A stretch of DNA of 64,000 nucleotides from assembly GCA_024402695.1 (NCBI GenBank), contig JAKSTG010000005.1, forward strand, positions 1 to 64,000. Reading direction: 5' to 3'. Numbering within the stretch: position 1 is the stretch's first letter; every line of letters starts with the position of its first letter. The stretch comes from Treponema sp. Its GTDB lineage: Bacteria > Spirochaetota > Spirochaetia > Treponematales > Treponemataceae. The position numbers and the translations under genes were made by a program. Positions 26,939 to 36,230 of this stretch are shown in pieces. Under the pieces are notes generated by a model. That model made no database searches and was not told where the DNA came from. It saw only the letters and a list, made by a program, of their open reading frames with translations.

Positions 26939-27847
26939 TTATGCGTTTTTGTGGAATGGAGACAGAATCTCAACGATTTCGGTCTTCTTGAAAAGCACCG
27001 CATATTCGTAGGCGCTCATACCCATGGCATCCTTAACGTCAGGGTCTCCGCCGTTTTCTGCCAGAAGACGAACGATTTCTGTTTTTCCGGCACCTACCGC
27101 AATCACCAGGTTTGACTGGCCTTCTTTACAGATAGTGTTTACTTCGGCGTTGTGTTCAATAAGGAACTTTGTGATTTCTTTGTTTCCGCGCCATACAGCA
27201 TCCATAAGAGGAGTGTAGCCACGGTCTTCAGAAGACACGTTGATTTCAGCACCGTTATCAATCATCCAGGAAACGATTTCTTCATTGTCTGTACGAACAG
27301 CAAGATTCAGCATAGGTGTTCCTACGGCATCGCGGCTGTTGATGTCCATGCCGGCAGCCAGGAACTGGCGAGCGATTTCGAACTTTCCTTTGGAAACGTA
27401 ATCTCCAAAACAATCAACAGTAAAAGGAATACCTTTGTTCAGAAGTGATTTTGCGGCTTCCTGTTTCTTTGCGTTGTTCAGGATGTATACATAGTTTTCA
27501 GAAATGTCTTTCTGGATAAGATCTGCATTTTTGAAGTATTTGATTGCTTCGCGGTTACCAACCCCGTATTTCTGAATAGCCTGAAGATTTGTAAAAAGAG
27601 GAACATTGGCTCTGGCACAATAACCGGAAAGGGAAAAGAGGTAGCCTGCTTTATCAAGGGATTCCAGGTCTTCTTTTCCGGCCAGGACTACAACATCAGA
27701 AACATCATAAAGATCAGATGCCCATTTTTCGGAATCTGATTTTGAAAGGGTGTAAGACTCAATGACACAGGCAGAATCCCTAAGGCGGATAGTTTCACTG
27801 ATTTTTTTGCTTTCGCTTTTGTTGTTCGATACGATGAGCCACTTCAT
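26939..27847 (-). CDS. Ankyrin-repeat protein with N-terminal receiver/TIR-like fold
   Basis: I place the start at the ATG at 27847, where AGAGGAA lies seven bases upstream; a longer frame from a GTG at 27973 runs into the tRNA-Phe promoter. The 302-residue product begins MKWLIVSNNKSES, an alpha/beta domain of unknown type in residues 1-120. Ankyrin repeats follow at about 165-300 (DAVGTPMLNLAVRTDNEEIVSWMIDNGAEIN; RGYTPLMDAVWRGNKEITKFLIEHNAEVN; VKDAMGMSAYEYAVLFKKTEIVEIL). There is no signal peptide, so it is probably cytoplasmic. Partner unknown. Confidence 0.75.
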   Translation of the reverse strand: MKWLIVSNNKSESKKISETIRLRDSACVIESYTLSKSDSEKWASDLYDVSDVVVLAGKEDLESLDKAGYLFSLSGYCARANVPLFTNLQAIQKYGVGNREAIKYFKNADLIQKDISENYVYILNNAKKQEAAKSLLNKGIPFTVDCFGDYVSKGKFEIARQFLAAGMDINSRDAVGTPMLNLAVRTDNEEIVSWMIDNGAEINVSSEDRGYTPLMDAVWRGNKEITKFLIEHNAEVNTICKEGQSNLVIAVGAGKTEIVRLLAENGGDPDVKDAMGMSAYEYAVLFKKTEIVEILSPFHKNA

Positions 27848-27966
27848 AAAAGATTCCTCTGTGCAAATGGATATATTGGATATTTTGGATATAATTATAA
27901 AGGGCATATAGGATTTCTGCAAATACAAAAAAATTAAAAAAAGTTTAAAAAATTGTTTTGGAGTTG

Positions 27967-27995
27967 TTGACACAAAATCTTATTTTGTATAATAT
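27967..27995 (+). promoter_or_regulatory. tRNA-Phe promoter
   Basis: Consensus -35 TTGACA (27967-27972). The -10 may be TATAAT at 27988-27993 (15-base spacer) or TAATAT at 27990-27995 (17-base spacer). Transcription would start a few bases before the tRNA. Confidence 0.75.
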
Positions 27996-28007
27996 AACAA
28001 TCACTTA

Positions 28008-28080
28008 GCCGCTGTAGCTCAGTTGGTAGAGCAATGGACTGAAAATCCATGTGTCGTTGGTTCGATTCCAACCGGTGGCA
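28008..28080 (+). tRNA. tRNA-Phe (anticodon GAA)
   Basis: A 73-nucleotide cloverleaf. The acceptor stem GCCGCTG pairs with CGGTGGC (two G-U pairs) and the discriminator is A. The D-arm is GCTCAGTTGGTAGAGC. The anticodon loop has GAA at 28041-28043 and the T-arm holds GGTTCGATTCC. The CCA end is not encoded. It has its own promoter and terminator, so it is a single-gene unit. Confidence 0.97.
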
Positions 28081-28083
28081 AAA

Positions 28084-28110
28084 AAGGAACTCAGAAATGA
28101 GTTCCTTTTT
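28084..28110 (+). terminator. tRNA-Phe terminator
   Basis: Perfect ten-base stem AAGGAACTCA / TGAGTTCCTT with a GAAA tetraloop and a run of T. It begins four bases after the tRNA. Confidence 0.92.
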
Positions 28111-28118
28111 TTATTTAA

Positions 28119-28143
28119 CCTGCTTTTTGCGGGCTTTTTTTTT
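28119..28143 (+). terminator. Second terminator-like hairpin
   Basis: CCTGC, loop TTTTT, GCGGG, then C and nine T. It is a short backup hairpin directly behind the tRNA-Phe terminator. Confidence 0.6.
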
Positions 28144-28197
28144 ATCTGGGGTGGAGGAATAAAGGGGACTTCAGAAAACTGATAGTAAAAAAATATT

Positions 28198-28338
28198 GGT
28201 GAAACAGACGCGAAGGAAGAAAATGTGGTTTCAGGGGCATTTGAAGCGGGGCTTTATAGTTTCCTTGACCCGCTTCACATGCAGCGCCATATGGCGCGGT
28301 CCTGATAACCCATTTTCTGACTGGGAGTCTGTTTCACC
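28198..28338. ncRNA. Long structured inverted-repeat element, possible non-coding RNA
   Basis: A 141-base imperfect hairpin between tRNA-Phe and the chemotaxis receptor. The outer stem is 12 perfect pairs (28198-28209 with 28327-28338). A nine-by-nine internal loop follows, then GAAAATG (28219-28225) with CATTTTC, GGTT with AACC and CAGG with CCTG. A further nine-pair stem is TGAAGCGGG (28242-28250) with CCCGCTTCA (28269-28277). On the 3' side sits a 14-base palindrome, GCGCCATATGGCGC (28284-28297). A long hairpin with a 3'-side mini-hairpin recalls 6S RNA, but I cannot confirm that. On the minus strand the outer stem is followed by AATATTTTTTT, so it could also end the receptor transcript. 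Confidence 0.45.
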
Positions 28339-28357
28339 TAAAATAATTGTTTATTGA

Positions 28358-30175
28358 TTAAACAGAGAATCCGTTTATAAGATCCGAAATTGCCGTACTA
28401 GATTCCAGGTTCTTGTCTGTAGCCTGCACAGCCTCGCGAGCCGATTCTGCCATGTTCTGCATGTTCTCTTTGATCATTTCAGATTCGTTGAAAGTTTCTT
28501 CCGAAATATCCTGAAGAGTGCGGGCACTGTGAACAACATTTTCGCTGGAGTTTTTCATGTGGCTTGAAGCGTTTGTGATTTCTTCAGTTGTGTTCTTAAG
28601 AATACCCATTGTTGTAAGAATGTTTCCGGCGCTGTCTTTCTGTTCAGCCATGCCGGTTTCAACTTCCTGAATAAGCATGTTCATGTTACCGATTTTATCG
28701 TTCAAAGATTCAAAGGCTTTTGTAGATTTTTGTGAAGAATCAACAATGCCGCTGATGGCACTTGTAATGCTTGCAAGAAGGGTAGAGATTTCTGAAGACT
28801 GAACGGCACTTGTTTCGGCCAGCTTGCGGATTTCGTCAGCAACAACGGCAAAACCTTTGCCGCTTTCACCTGCATGGGCTGCTTCAATTGCCGCATTCAT
28901 GGCCAGCAGGTTTGTCTGTTCCGCAATGTCGGCAATGGCGTTGTTTGCAACCTGCAGGTTTTCTGACTGACCAGCAATCTTTTCGATCTGGTCGAAAACC
29001 TGTTCCTGCATCTTCTTACCTTCGTTCGATTCATTAACCAGTTCTTCGTATTCACTTGTAACAGTGTTGATGTTGCGGTTGATGCTTTCGATGTTTGCGT
29101 TGATCTGTTCAACAGCCGAAGAAGACTGAAGAATTGCATCAGACTGGAGGGAGATCTTGTCGTTAAGATTATTGATTTCGCCTTCCACTTTCTGGATTTC
29201 AGCAGTGATTTCTTCAATATTTGTTTTCTGTACAGAGATTTTTTCGGCCACCTGCTGGATGTTTTCGCGGGTTGTGTCCAGATCTCCGACGTGAGTATTC
29301 ATTTTTTCAAAAACCTGGTTTCCGGTCTGTGTCAGAACCATGGATTCAGACTGGAGTTTTACAATCAGGTCGTTCATGCTGGCAATAACCTGGTTACAGC
29401 TGCCCGCAAGCAGTTCCAGTTCTTTTCCGCCTTTTTCTGGAATTCTTGCAGTAAGGTCTGCGTTTCCAGAAGATATAGTTTCCATTGATTTTGTTACTTT
29501 CTTCAGTCTTGAGAACAGGTAGGTTGCAAATCCAACAATCATAGAGATTCCAAGGACAATGCTTATAAGTCCCATGGAAGAAAGGAGAGTTACTTTTGGA
29601 TCCAGGATTTTCAGGAAGTCATCCATAGGGATGTCACAGCCTATAATACCTACAATCTTTCCTCTTGAGTTGGTAATGGCACCGTAGGTTGAAAGCATGT
29701 TTCCCCATTCAGTCTGTTCTTCGATACCGCCAGAAACGATGCCTCCGTTTTTCATTACATTAAGAGGTTCTTCTCCGTAAGAAGTGATGTCTTCTTCGGA
29801 AAGGAGAGGCGAAAAGATTTCTTCGTTGTCCATTTCGCCGCTTCCATCAATCATGAAAACACCGGTGTTACTGTTTTTGATGATCATTGTGTAAAGGTAA
29901 AGACAGTTTTCTTCTTCCCAGATTTCGTGAAGGGCTTCGCGAACTTCCATATAGAAAGGATCATCATAAGATGGATTTTTCAGAAACTGTTCGAATTCAT
30001 CTCCATCAACGCAATTAAGAGCTCTCTGTACAATAGGTTTACCGATTGATTCAGCGATAGATTCACCGGCAGAGCGAACAGAAATGATTGCTACATTTGT
30101 TAAAGGAAGAACCGTAAAACAAAGAAAAAGTGTAAAAAACAGGATGAATTGAAATTTGAGTGATACTTTTTTCAT
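28358..30175 (-). CDS. Methyl-accepting chemotaxis protein
   Basis: Start chosen at the ATG at 30175 ([19 protein letters not shown]), which puts the first transmembrane helix at the N-terminus; a longer frame from 30232 adds 19 residues of less plausible sequence. The 605-residue receptor has an extracytoplasmic sensor domain at about 30-185. A second transmembrane helix follows ([28 protein letters not shown]), then a HAMP domain ([36 protein letters not shown]). The signalling hairpin tip is [35 protein letters not shown]. It feeds CheA/CheW. The ligand is unknown. It is divergent from murG. Confidence 0.93.
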   Translation of the reverse strand: MKKVSLKFQFILFFTLFLCFTVLPLTNVAIISVRSAGESIAESIGKPIVQRALNCVDGDEFEQFLKNPSYDDPFYMEVREALHEIWEEENCLYLYTMIIKNSNTGVFMIDGSGEMDNEEIFSPLLSEEDITSYGEEPLNVMKNGGIVSGGIEEQTEWGNMLSTYGAITNSRGKIVGIIGCDIPMDDFLKILDPKVTLLSSMGLISIVLGISMIVGFATYLFSRLKKVTKSMETISSGNADLTARIPEKGGKELELLAGSCNQVIASMNDLIVKLQSESMVLTQTGNQVFEKMNTHVGDLDTTRENIQQVAEKISVQKTNIEEITAEIQKVEGEINNLNDKISLQSDAILQSSSAVEQINANIESINRNINTVTSEYEELVNESNEGKKMQEQVFDQIEKIAGQSENLQVANNAIADIAEQTNLLAMNAAIEAAHAGESGKGFAVVADEIRKLAETSAVQSSEISTLLASITSAISGIVDSSQKSTKAFESLNDKIGNMNMLIQEVETGMAEQKDSAGNILTTMGILKNTTEEITNASSHMKNSSENVVHSARTLQDISEETFNESEMIKENMQNMAESAREAVQATDKNLESSTAISDLINGFSV

Positions 30176-30257
30176 GGGTAGAAAATCTCCAAAATCTACA
30201 ATTATTATAAAACAACAATTCTGAAACTGCAAAATAAATTTAAAATTTTGTTATTTA

Positions 30258-30295
30258 TTGTTGTTTTTTCTATAAATCTGTAAAATATTTGTATG
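30258..30295 (+). promoter_or_regulatory. murG promoter, leaderless
   Basis: -35 TTGTTG (30258-30263), a 17-base spacer and -10 TAAAAT (30281-30286). The ATG of murG begins six bases later, at the expected transcription start. No ribosome-binding site is present, so the mRNA would be leaderless. Confidence 0.6.
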
Positions 30296-31447
30296 ACAGT
30301 TAAGATTGCTTTTACTGGTGGTGGGACAGCGGGGCATATTTACCCGGGTCTTGCTGTATGTGATGAATTAAAAGAAAAAGCCCGTGAACAGAACATCGAC
30401 CTGAAAATTACCTGGATCGGCTGTTCAAGCGGTATGGATAAAAAGATTGTTACCAATGCCGTCAGACCTGACGGTTCTCTTTCTGCAGACAGTTTCAAAG
30501 GTATTCCTTCGGGAAAACTCAGAAGATATTTTTCATTCAGGAACTTCATCGACCTTTTTAAAATCTTTGGTGGATTCGTATCTTCTTTCTTTATCCTGGC
30601 AAAATTGAAACCGGCCGTTCTCTTCTCAAAAGGCGGATTCGTTTCAGTTCCTCCATGCATTGCGGCAAAACTTCTTGGCATTCCGGTCTTCACCCATGAA
30701 TGCGATTTTACTCCGGGACTAGCAAACAGAATCAATGCGAAATCAGCTTATAAAATGCTTCTTTCCTACGAAGAGACAAAACGCTTTCTTTCTGAAGGAA
30801 ACAAGGCCAAAGCCCTGGTAACAGGAAATCCTGTCAGACCGGTTTTCTACGAAGCTGATTCAAAACGGGGACTTGAATTCTTAGGCATTCCCGAAAATCA
30901 CGAAAAGCCTGTTCTTCTGGTTCTTGGCGGAAGTTCAGGAGCAAAGCAGATTAACGCACTTGTTTCAGAAAATCTTCAGTTCCTTTGTGAACGCTTCATT
31001 GTTGTTCATCAGACAGGAATGGTTAATACAGACGAAAAAGAAAATGAAGAACTTAAGGCAAAGTTCGGCGAAAGCTACAAACCTTATGCTTTCATCTACA
31101 AGGAAATGGCAGACGTTCTTGCTTCTGCCGATGTTATCCTTTCCCGTGCAGGGGCCAACTCAATCTGGGAATGTGCGGTCCTTGCAAAGCCAATGGTTCT
31201 TGTACCTCTCTGCGGAAACGGAACAAGAGGTGACCAGGTAGACAACGCAAAGTTCTTTGAAGAAAAGGGCTGTGCCGAAGTTCTTCTTGGCGATGAAGCC
31301 ACAGGTGAAAATGTTCAGAAAAAACTGGGAGCTCTGGCCGATGCCGCTTCCCGTGAAAAATATGTTCAGAATCTTAAAGTCCTTACAGGCGGTGAAAGAC
31401 CTTCACTTAAAATTGCAGAACTGATTCTGGAAAAGGCAGGTAAATAG
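30293..31447 (+). CDS. murG: UDP-GlcNAc : undecaprenyl-PP-MurNAc-pentapeptide transferase MurG
   Basis: Makes lipid II from lipid I on the inner face of the cytoplasmic membrane. The 384-residue GT-B enzyme has the N-terminal FTGGGTAGHIYPGLAV loop, the LFSKGGFVSVPPCIAAKLLGIPVFTHECD stretch and C-domain LLVLGGSSGAKQIN. The donor-site RAGANSIWECAVLAKPMVLVPL is also present. It leads a forward run with cvpA, holB-like and a two-component pair, with one base between murG and cvpA. The start is supported by the promoter position rather than by a Shine-Dalgarno sequence. Confidence 0.96.
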   Translation: MTVKIAFTGGGTAGHIYPGLAVCDELKEKAREQNIDLKITWIGCSSGMDKKIVTNAVRPDGSLSADSFKGIPSGKLRRYFSFRNFIDLFKIFGGFVSSFFILAKLKPAVLFSKGGFVSVPPCIAAKLLGIPVFTHECDFTPGLANRINAKSAYKMLLSYEETKRFLSEGNKAKALVTGNPVRPVFYEADSKRGLEFLGIPENHEKPVLLVLGGSSGAKQINALVSENLQFLCERFIVVHQTGMVNTDEKENEELKAKFGESYKPYAFIYKEMADVLASADVILSRAGANSIWECAVLAKPMVLVPLCGNGTRGDQVDNAKFFEEKGCAEVLLGDEATGENVQKKLGALADAASREKYVQNLKVLTGGERPSLKIAELILEKAGK

Positions 31448-31448
31448 A

Positions 31449-31961
31449 ATGATTGGAATGCTCGATATTATTTTCTTTGTTGTGATTCTTATTACAGCAG
31501 TGGCCGCCGCCTTCAGAGGTTTCATTCGCGAAGTCCTTGGAAAGGCTTCCTGGATTCTTGCAATCCTCATTTCAATTTTCTTCTACGACAAACTGGCAGT
31601 GTTCTTTGAAGGTTCAATCAAGAATCAGACCCTCCGTTACATCTGTGCTTTTGTATGTCTTTTCCTTGGAGTTTTCCTGGTTGTAAAAATCATCGAAGTG
31701 ATTCTTTCAAAAATCTTTTCTGGGGAAATTGTTGGCAGCCTGAACAAAGCTGCCGGGTTCCTTTTCGGAATTGCAGAAGGATTGGTTCTGGTTTTTGCTT
31801 TCCTGTTTGTTCTGCACTCGCAGCCATGGTTCAAGATTGACGGCCTTACAAGAGATTCAAGAATGAACGCCTTCTACGAAAAACAGATCGAAAAAGTTCT
31901 GGAACCAAAAATTCTTGGCCCTGCAATTGACGCAGAAGCCGTTCCTGGAGAAGACGCATAA
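31449..31961 (+). CDS. CvpA-family membrane protein
   Basis: 170 residues with four hydrophobic helices. The N-terminal motif MLDIIFFVVILITAVAAAFRGFIREVLGKASWILAILISIF is the hallmark of the CvpA (colicin V production) family. Members affect envelope integrity; the precise role is unsettled. Its stop overlaps the start of the next gene by one base and it follows murG closely. Confidence 0.85.
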   Translation: MIGMLDIIFFVVILITAVAAAFRGFIREVLGKASWILAILISIFFYDKLAVFFEGSIKNQTLRYICAFVCLFLGVFLVVKIIEVILSKIFSGEIVGSLNKAAGFLFGIAEGLVLVFAFLFVLHSQPWFKIDGLTRDSRMNAFYEKQIEKVLEPKILGPAIDAEAVPGEDA

Positions 31962-33199
31962 TGTACGAAAACCTTCTTGGACAGACAGCAAAGCTTGCTC
32001 TTACAGCAGACCTGAAAAGGGGAACCTTTCCGGGTTCTGTTCTTTTTTCGGGGAACGATGCTTCAGGTAAACTGACCGCCGCTCTTGAAACTGCAAGAAT
32101 TCTTTCCTGCCACGAAGCCATTCCAAGAAGCTTCAACTGTACCTGTCCGTCCTGTCTTCGTCACAAGGCACTGCTTTCCACAAACCTGATTCTGTGCGGT
32201 CCCCGCGACTGCTTCCTTGAGATCAGCGCCGCCTGCGACACTTTCCTTCGCGCCTACGAAAGCAATGCTTCTTTCATCGATGCCGCAAGATATCTTTTCC
32301 TCCGTTCAGTAAGAAAACTTACTCTCCGTTTTTCGGACGTACTTATTGAAGGCGACAAGAACGCCAACAAAATAGGCGTGGCAGTTGGTGCCATAAACGA
32401 AATGCTTGAAGACCTGGATTTTCCTCGTCCGCTGCCTCCGCTTTCGGAAGCAGACAAACTTAAAGAAAAATGTGAAAAACTTAAGGACGCTGCCCAGAAA
32501 CTGGAAAGCGATTTCCTTTACGATACAATTCCGGTTTACCAGATCCGTAACCTTGAAGTCTGGGCCAGAATGAAAAGTGATGAAGGAAAGAAAACTGTCA
32601 TCATCGAAAATGCGGACCGCATGAATGAAAGCGTAAGGAACGCTCTCTTAAAAATTCTTGAAGAGCCTCCTGCAGATACAGTCTTCATTCTGCTCACTTC
32701 AAAAAGAAACGCAGTCATGCCGACTATCCTTAGCCGCGTGCGCACATACAATTTCATAGAACGCGCAAAGAATCATCAGAGTGATGTTATCAATGCCGTG
32801 TTCCATAAAGAAAATTTTGAAGGAAGTCTTAATGATTATCTTCTGGGCTTCCTTCCGAATCCACCTACAGTCCTCCGCCAGAATGCCAAGGTTTTCCTTC
32901 AGGCAGTTCTTGCGGCTCAGGCTCCGGATCTTGCGGCAATGGTTAAGGAATGCGGCGGCTTCAGTCCACGAATTGAATTCAAAATTTTCCTTCAGTCTTT
33001 GACACAGCTTTTGCGTCCTCTTATGTACAGCCAGGGCGGAAGCGAAGTGCTTTCTGAAGTTTCAAAAAAATGTCTTGATGCCTGGAACAATGTTACAGGA
33101 TACAACCAGAATCCTCAGGGAGCGCTGGAAAATCTTTTCAGGGAATTCCTTAAGCTCAATATGACCAATGGGAATGTTTTCAGATGCGCAGATTTGTAA
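31961..33199 (+). CDS. DNA polymerase III delta-prime-like clamp-loader subunit
   Basis: 412 residues. A degenerate P-loop reads VLFSGNDASGKLTAALETARIL (GxxxxGKL). A zinc-module cysteine set is visible as CHEAIPRSFNCTCPSC. The delta-prime signature segment VIIENADRMNESVRNALLKILEEPPADTVFILLTSKRNAVMPTILSRVRTYNF matches HolB/DnaX-type proteins. It contributes to loading the beta clamp during replication. About 90 residues between the zinc module and the nucleotide core are unfamiliar. The last codons overlap the histidine kinase start by 16 bases. Confidence 0.82.
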   Translation: MYENLLGQTAKLALTADLKRGTFPGSVLFSGNDASGKLTAALETARILSCHEAIPRSFNCTCPSCLRHKALLSTNLILCGPRDCFLEISAACDTFLRAYESNASFIDAARYLFLRSVRKLTLRFSDVLIEGDKNANKIGVAVGAINEMLEDLDFPRPLPPLSEADKLKEKCEKLKDAAQKLESDFLYDTIPVYQIRNLEVWARMKSDEGKKTVIIENADRMNESVRNALLKILEEPPADTVFILLTSKRNAVMPTILSRVRTYNFIERAKNHQSDVINAVFHKENFEGSLNDYLLGFLPNPPTVLRQNAKVFLQAVLAAQAPDLAAMVKECGGFSPRIEFKIFLQSLTQLLRPLMYSQGGSEVLSEVSKKCLDAWNNVTGYNQNPQGALENLFREFLKLNMTNGNVFRCADL

Positions 33200-34413
33200 G
33201 CAAAGTAACAGAAAAAACTGACAAGCTTTCAAAAGAAGAGCTTCAGCGTCTTATTCACAATCTTTCTCATGAGCTGGAACTGGAACATAATGACAACGAA
33301 GAATATGAAGCCATCATTGAATCGGTTACTTCGGGTCTTCTTGTTGTGGATGAAAACTATGTCTACGTCCATTCCAATTCCACAGCACAGCGTATGCTGG
33401 GTATTTCTCTTGGTGATGTTTTTACAAGTGATGAAAAACCGGTTTGGAATCTGATCGCTGAACTTGAAATTGCTGACTTTCTTGAAAACTGTTCTGATAA
33501 AAAAGTTACCAACGCTACAGAAGATTTCTCTGTGACCACAGACGGCGGATCTGTTCGCTTCCTTACAGTGAGCGTGAATCCTCTTTTTCAGGAAAGCCTT
33601 CTTAAAGGATACGTTGTAAGAATTGATGATGTTACGGAAAAAAAGAATCAGGATGTTCTTCTTCACAGAATGGAAAACCTGGCAAGCCTTACAAATCTTG
33701 CGGCAGGCATGGCCCACGAAATCAAGAATCCTCTTGGGGCAATTTCCATTCATATTCAGCTGGTACAGAAAGCCCTGGAAAAAGCACGACAGAATGATGA
33801 TGTGCTTCCAGCAAAGAAATTTGTTGAAGACCACATTGATGTTGTGAACGAAGAAATTCAACATTTGAATTCTCTGGTCATGGATTTTCTTTTTGCGGTC
33901 CGTCCAGTCAACGCAAAGCTGGAACTTAAAAATCCTGTTTCAATCATCCAGACCGTTGCCGATTTCTTTAAGCCTGAATTCCAGAAAAGCGGAATCACTT
34001 TTGAAACTGAGCTTTCGGAAAAAGAATCAAAAATCCTTATTGATGAAAAACTTTTCCGCGAAGTGCTTATGAACATGGCGCAGAATTCTCTTGCAGCGAT
34101 CAAACAGAAATTTCCTGATGGAAATGTCGAAAACCTTACAGGCAGATTCAGAATCGGGACCGGAACAAAAGACGGAAAATATATTGTGGTTATTACAGAT
34201 AACGGCTGCGGCATGAGCGAAGAGACTGTGGCAAAACTTTTTGAGCCATACTACACAACAAAAGCAAACGGCACAGGACTTGGTATGACCATGTGCTACA
34301 AGATAGTAAAAGAATTTTCGGGAGAAATCCGTGTGGATTCGGTGGAAGGGGAAGGGTCAAATTTTGTTCTTTCGTTCCCGCTTCCTCAAAGCGAAACAAA
34401 GCTGCTTAGCTGA
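33184..34413 (+). CDS. PAS-domain sensor histidine kinase (NtrB/AtoS-like)
   Basis: 409 residues with no transmembrane helix, so a cytosolic sensor. A PAS domain covers about 40-150 (YEAIIESVTSGLLVVDENYVYVHSNSTAQRMLGIS). The dimerisation domain has phospho-acceptor H178 (GMAHEIKNPLGAISIHI). The ATPase domain has N-box MNMAQNSLAAIKQ, G1 ITDNGCGMSEE and G2 TTKANGTGLGMTM. The partner regulator follows 21 bases downstream. The input signal cannot be told from sequence; the pairing resembles nitrogen- or stress-linked sigma-54 control. Confidence 0.92.
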   Translation: MRRFVSKVTEKTDKLSKEELQRLIHNLSHELELEHNDNEEYEAIIESVTSGLLVVDENYVYVHSNSTAQRMLGISLGDVFTSDEKPVWNLIAELEIADFLENCSDKKVTNATEDFSVTTDGGSVRFLTVSVNPLFQESLLKGYVVRIDDVTEKKNQDVLLHRMENLASLTNLAAGMAHEIKNPLGAISIHIQLVQKALEKARQNDDVLPAKKFVEDHIDVVNEEIQHLNSLVMDFLFAVRPVNAKLELKNPVSIIQTVADFFKPEFQKSGITFETELSEKESKILIDEKLFREVLMNMAQNSLAAIKQKFPDGNVENLTGRFRIGTGTKDGKYIVVITDNGCGMSEETVAKLFEPYYTTKANGTGLGMTMCYKIVKEFSGEIRVDSVEGEGSNFVLSFPLPQSETKLLS

Positions 34414-34434
34414 TTTTTTGCGGGGGGATGATTT

Positions 34435-35772
34435 ATGAAAAGTACGATTCTTACAATTGATGATGAAGAAAATATCCGTTCAGGTCTCTGCGACAACTTC
34501 GAGCTGGAAGGCTACGAAGTAAAACAGGCCGCCAACGGAAAAGACGGTCTGGCCCTGGTAAAGAAAGGCGACATCGATCTTGTAATCACTGACCTACGCA
34601 TGGACGGCATGAGAGGCGAAGAAGTGGTTCGTCATATCACAACAGAAAACCCCGGAATCCCGGTAATCGTTCTTACAGGTCACGGAAGCATTGATGATGC
34701 CACAAAGGCAATCAAAATGGGAGCCTACGACTTCCTTACAAAGCCTCTGGACCTGGACCACTTAAACAAAATCGTAAAGAACGCCCTGGAAGGACGGGAG
34801 CTTAAACTTCAGAAAAATCAGCTCCAGAAAGAACTGGACAACAATAAATCTCTTTCAGAAATTGTGGGAAAAAGCCCGGCCTTGAAAGGGGTTCTTGAAA
34901 AGGTAACCCGCGTTGCCGGAAGCAAGGCCACAGTTCTGGTTACAGGGGAAAGCGGTGTCGGAAAAGAAGGCATTGCCGAAGCCATTCATAAACTTTCACC
35001 AAGAGCCGATAAACCTCTGGTAAAAGTTCACTGCGCCGCACTTTCCGAAAACCTTCTTGAAAGCGAACTTTTTGGTCACGAAGAAGGAGCCTTTACAGGC
35101 GCCGACAGAATGCAGAAAGGACGTTTCGAGCTTGCCCACGGCGGCACAATCTTCCTGGATGAAATTGGCGAAATCAGCCAGTCGGTTCAGGTTAAGCTTC
35201 TGCGCGTGATTCAGAACCGCCAGTTCGAAAGAGTAGGCGGCGAAAAAACAATCGACGTTGATGTAAGAATCATTGCGGCCACAAACAAAAATCTTGAAGA
35301 AGAAGTAAAAGCCGGCCGCTTCCGCGAAGACCTTTATTACCGCCTGAACGTCGTTGCCGTAGAAGTGCCTCCGCTCCGCGAACGCAAAGAAGACATTCCT
35401 CTTCTGATTTCCGCCTTCCTTGCAAAGTTCAACGAAGAAAACGGCAAGTCCGTTAAAGGCTTCGACGCCAAAGCCAAGAGCGCCCTCACAAGCTACTCCT
35501 GGCCCGGCAATATCCGCCAGCTCCAGAACGTGGTGGAAGGCTGCGTTGCCATGAGCCTTACCGACACCATCAAACTGGCCGACCTTCCAGACTACCTTCA
35601 GAACACATCCGGTGGCTCAGTAATTACCATTCCAATCGGAACTTCAATGGAAGACGCAGAACAGATCATCATTCAGGAAACCCTTGCTGCCTGCGGTGGA
35701 AACAGGACCAAGTGCGCGGAAATGCTGAAGATTGGGAGAAAGACGCTGTATCGTAAAGACTTTAAAAGTTAA
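34435..35772 (+). CDS. Sigma-54-dependent NtrC-family response regulator
   Basis: 445 residues. The receiver domain carries the acidic pair D9/D10 and phospho-site D53 ([13 protein letters not shown]). The AAA+ domain has Walker A GESGVGKE, the sigma-54-contact GAFTGA loop ([21 protein letters not shown]) and Walker B FLDEIGE. The C-terminal Fis-type helix-turn-helix ([15 protein letters not shown]) ends abruptly in DFKS, where relatives continue with a few more residues. The stop codon lies inside the first unit of a heptamer array, so the array may have replaced the natural 3' end. Forms a two-component pair with the upstream kinase. Confidence 0.92.
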   Translation: MKSTILTIDDEENIRSGLCDNFELEGYEVKQAANGKDGLALVKKGDIDLVITDLRMDGMRGEEVVRHITTENPGIPVIVLTGHGSIDDATKAIKMGAYDFLTKPLDLDHLNKIVKNALEGRELKLQKNQLQKELDNNKSLSEIVGKSPALKGVLEKVTRVAGSKATVLVTGESGVGKEGIAEAIHKLSPRADKPLVKVHCAALSENLLESELFGHEEGAFTGADRMQKGRFELAHGGTIFLDEIGEISQSVQVKLLRVIQNRQFERVGGEKTIDVDVRIIAATNKNLEEEVKAGRFREDLYYRLNVVAVEVPPLRERKEDIPLLISAFLAKFNEENGKSVKGFDAKAKSALTSYSWPGNIRQLQNVVEGCVAMSLTDTIKLADLPDYLQNTSGGSVITIPIGTSMEDAEQIIIQETLAACGGNRTKCAEMLKIGRKTLYRKDFKS

Positions 35773-35801
35773 GAGTTAAGAGTGAAGAGTTAAGAGTTAG
35801 G
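35767..35801 (+). repeat. AGTTAAG heptamer array at the stop codon of the regulator gene
   Basis: Five 7-base units in tandem: AGTTAAG, AGTTAAG, AGTGAAG, AGTTAAG, AGTTAGG. The TAA stop of the NtrC-family gene is formed by the first unit. Confidence 0.85.
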
Positions 35802-35909
35802 CAGATGTATGGGAAATGGCTTTGTGAAAAGACTGCCTAATGATGAGGAACATGGTGTTTGGGAGACTGTGTGTTGTAGAGGAACGCGGTTTTGTGAAGG
35901 GGAAAGAGT

Positions 35910-36227
35910 ATGTCAGATTTGTATGATAAACTGGGGAAACTTCTGAGCGAGAAAATTTCTGAAGAAGAAAAAAATGAACCTGTAGAAGTGCCTTCGGATG
36001 GAGATAAAAAAAGTCTTATTGAGAAAGGCATCTGTAAAGATGATTTCATTGCAGGTGAACTTTCTGAAAATTGCAAAGATTCAGAAACTGACAGTAAAAA
36101 GATCTCCGAACAAATTATTCTTGAATCTCTTTCCGAAAAAAATAAGGTCGGACAGGTTCTACATGCCGGACAATTTACGGAAGATGTTCCGGTGAAAATA
36201 ATTTCCGGCGATGTAGAGTTTAAATAA
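35910..36227 (+). CDS. Small acidic hypothetical protein
   Basis: 105 residues, rich in Glu, Lys, Asp and Ser, with no signal peptide, transmembrane segment or recognised motif. A GGGGAAAGAG site precedes the ATG at 35910. It is convergent with a four-helix-bundle gene, three bases apart, and both lie between the two inverted AGTTAAG arrays. Most of it is predicted to be disordered or helical from composition. Real expression is uncertain. Confidence 0.45.
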   Translation: MSDLYDKLGKLLSEKISEEEKNEPVEVPSDGDKKSLIEKGICKDDFIAGELSENCKDSETDSKKISEQIILESLSEKNKVGQVLHAGQFTEDVPVKIISGDVEFK

Positions 36228-36230
36228 ACC

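Noticed and set aside
28198..28338. Firm 6S RNA call
   Set aside because: The overall shape is similar, but orientation, promoter and conserved bubble sequences could not be verified, so it is listed as an unassigned structured element.
34425..34430. Six-G run before the NtrC-type regulator
   Set aside because: It is short and acts as an ordinary ribosome-binding site in a core gene, so I do not count it as a phase-variation tract.
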